DNA of 5,998 bases from Acidobacteriota bacterium (lineage in GTDB: Bacteria; Acidobacteriota; Terriglobia; Acidiferrales; 2-02-FULL-67-57): positions 1-5,998 of the forward strand of contig JACPRL010000151.1 in the NCBI GenBank assembly GCA_016189965.1, in the 5' to 3' direction. Below the pieces are notes generated by a model. The model searched no databases, was not told where the DNA came from, and saw nothing but the letters and a program-made list of their open reading frames with translations. A program made the position numbers and the translations under genes. Positions within the stretch are counted from its first letter, which is position 1; every line of letters begins with the position of its first letter. Below, one piece after another: positions 5,565 to 5,998 of this stretch.

Positions 5565-5998
5565 CTACCCGCTCTTCGTTTCTCGTAACAGGCGGCAAGT
5601 TGTAAACTCGTCGAGACGAGAGTGGAAAATAGCACAGTCGCTTTCATCGAGCCGCAGACCAAAGCGAGCCAGTTGCTCGCGATCCGCATCTTCCAGAGGC
5701 GAGATGGCGAGGCTACGAATTGGTCCTGGATGGGTGGCGATCATCCGGACGGCTTCGCGACCCAGTTCGGTCTCCGGTCGCAAGGGCATATTGCCGGTGA
5801 GACGCACCATCCGCGTCGAATCGGGCAAAAACGGAATCACGTAGCTAAAGGGCGATCCGTCTCCGAGCATGATATAGAGCGTGTTGGGGGCAGAAGCGAC
5901 GGAGATTAAGTGCACGCCGAACCAGTCCTTGTCGTAGGGAATCCGTCCCCATTCCGGAGTCTGAGTCCATAGCACAGAAAAAAGGGTCAAGGCCGCCA
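5565..5998 (-). CDS. C-terminal part of a probable membrane protein, 5' end outside window
   Basis: About 143 residues are visible, ending at TAG 5565-5567. A TTG at 5990 could start translation, but the frame stays open to the window edge with hydrophobic residues (AALTLFSVLW). The visible part is therefore most likely the tail of a longer, multi-spanning membrane protein. Next come TPEWGRIPYDKDWFGV, a short hydrophobic beta-like run with NTLYIMLGDGSPFSYVIPFLP, VRLTGNMPLRP, THPGPIRSLAISP and a final Cys-rich segment around FTTCRLL. The layout (last transmembrane helix, then a soluble domain with a PF(L/F)P-VR-x-x-GN pattern) recalls uncharacterised glycosyltransferase-like membrane proteins. 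That recollection is weak and no function is assigned. It converges with the molybdoenzyme and has its own terminator. Confidence 0.75.
   Translation of the reverse strand, partial: AALTLFSVLWTQTPEWGRIPYDKDWFGVHLISVASAPNTLYIMLGDGSPFSYVIPFLPDSTRMVRLTGNMPLRPETELGREAVRMIATHPGPIRSLAISPLEDADREQLARFGLRLDESDCAIFHSRLDEFTTCRLLRETKSG

Overview
This 6 kb, very GC-rich window (roughly two-thirds G+C by eye) carries five protein-coding genes, two of them cut by the window edges, and two intergenic patches of repeat and hairpin DNA. The best guess for the host is an acidobacterium or another GC-rich soil-type bacterium. This rests on base composition and on the style of the dispersed intergenic repeats, such as a GACAGGCA-GGAA-TGCCTGTC hairpin and a CACAGAGG-type repeat. 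It is an inference, since no rRNA or other marker gene is present.

Layout. Positions 1-1226 (minus strand) encode nearly all of a dicarboxylate/amino-acid:cation symporter of the DAACS (GltP/DctA/GltPh) family; its C-terminus lies outside the window. Positions 1227-1606 are non-coding and hold a candidate promoter for the transporter plus a run of repeats and three perfect hairpins. Positions 1607-2413 (minus) encode a secreted or periplasmic protein with a signal peptide, a Pro/Glu-rich linker, a beta-rich domain that looks remotely like VirB10/TrbI, and a glycine zipper. Positions 2488-3084 (minus) encode a small membrane di-metal hydroxylase of the fatty-acid-hydroxylase/sterol-desaturase superfamily with a full set of histidine boxes. 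A 92-bp divergent region follows. Positions 3177-5390 (plus) encode a 737-aa molybdopterin oxidoreductase of the YdeP/FdhF-like (formate dehydrogenase alpha-like) type. Positions 5391-5564 hold a hairpin, a dispersed repeat and a strong minus-strand intrinsic terminator. Positions 5565-5998 (minus) are the C-terminal end of a probable membrane protein that continues beyond the window.

How the genes relate. The hydroxylase and the secreted protein are codirectional, 74 bp apart, and may be cotranscribed from a promoter with a perfect TATAAT -10 box. The molybdoenzyme is transcribed divergently from the same short region. I see no shared pathway among the five genes. This looks like an ordinary metabolic/envelope region rather than a defence or mobile island, and I did not find a convincing new multi-gene system. 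The most notable points are an Asp-to-His change in the cation-site motif of the transporter, an orphan VirB10-like/glycine-zipper secreted protein, a non-standard cysteine set in the molybdoenzyme, and the composite hairpin/repeat intergenic region.
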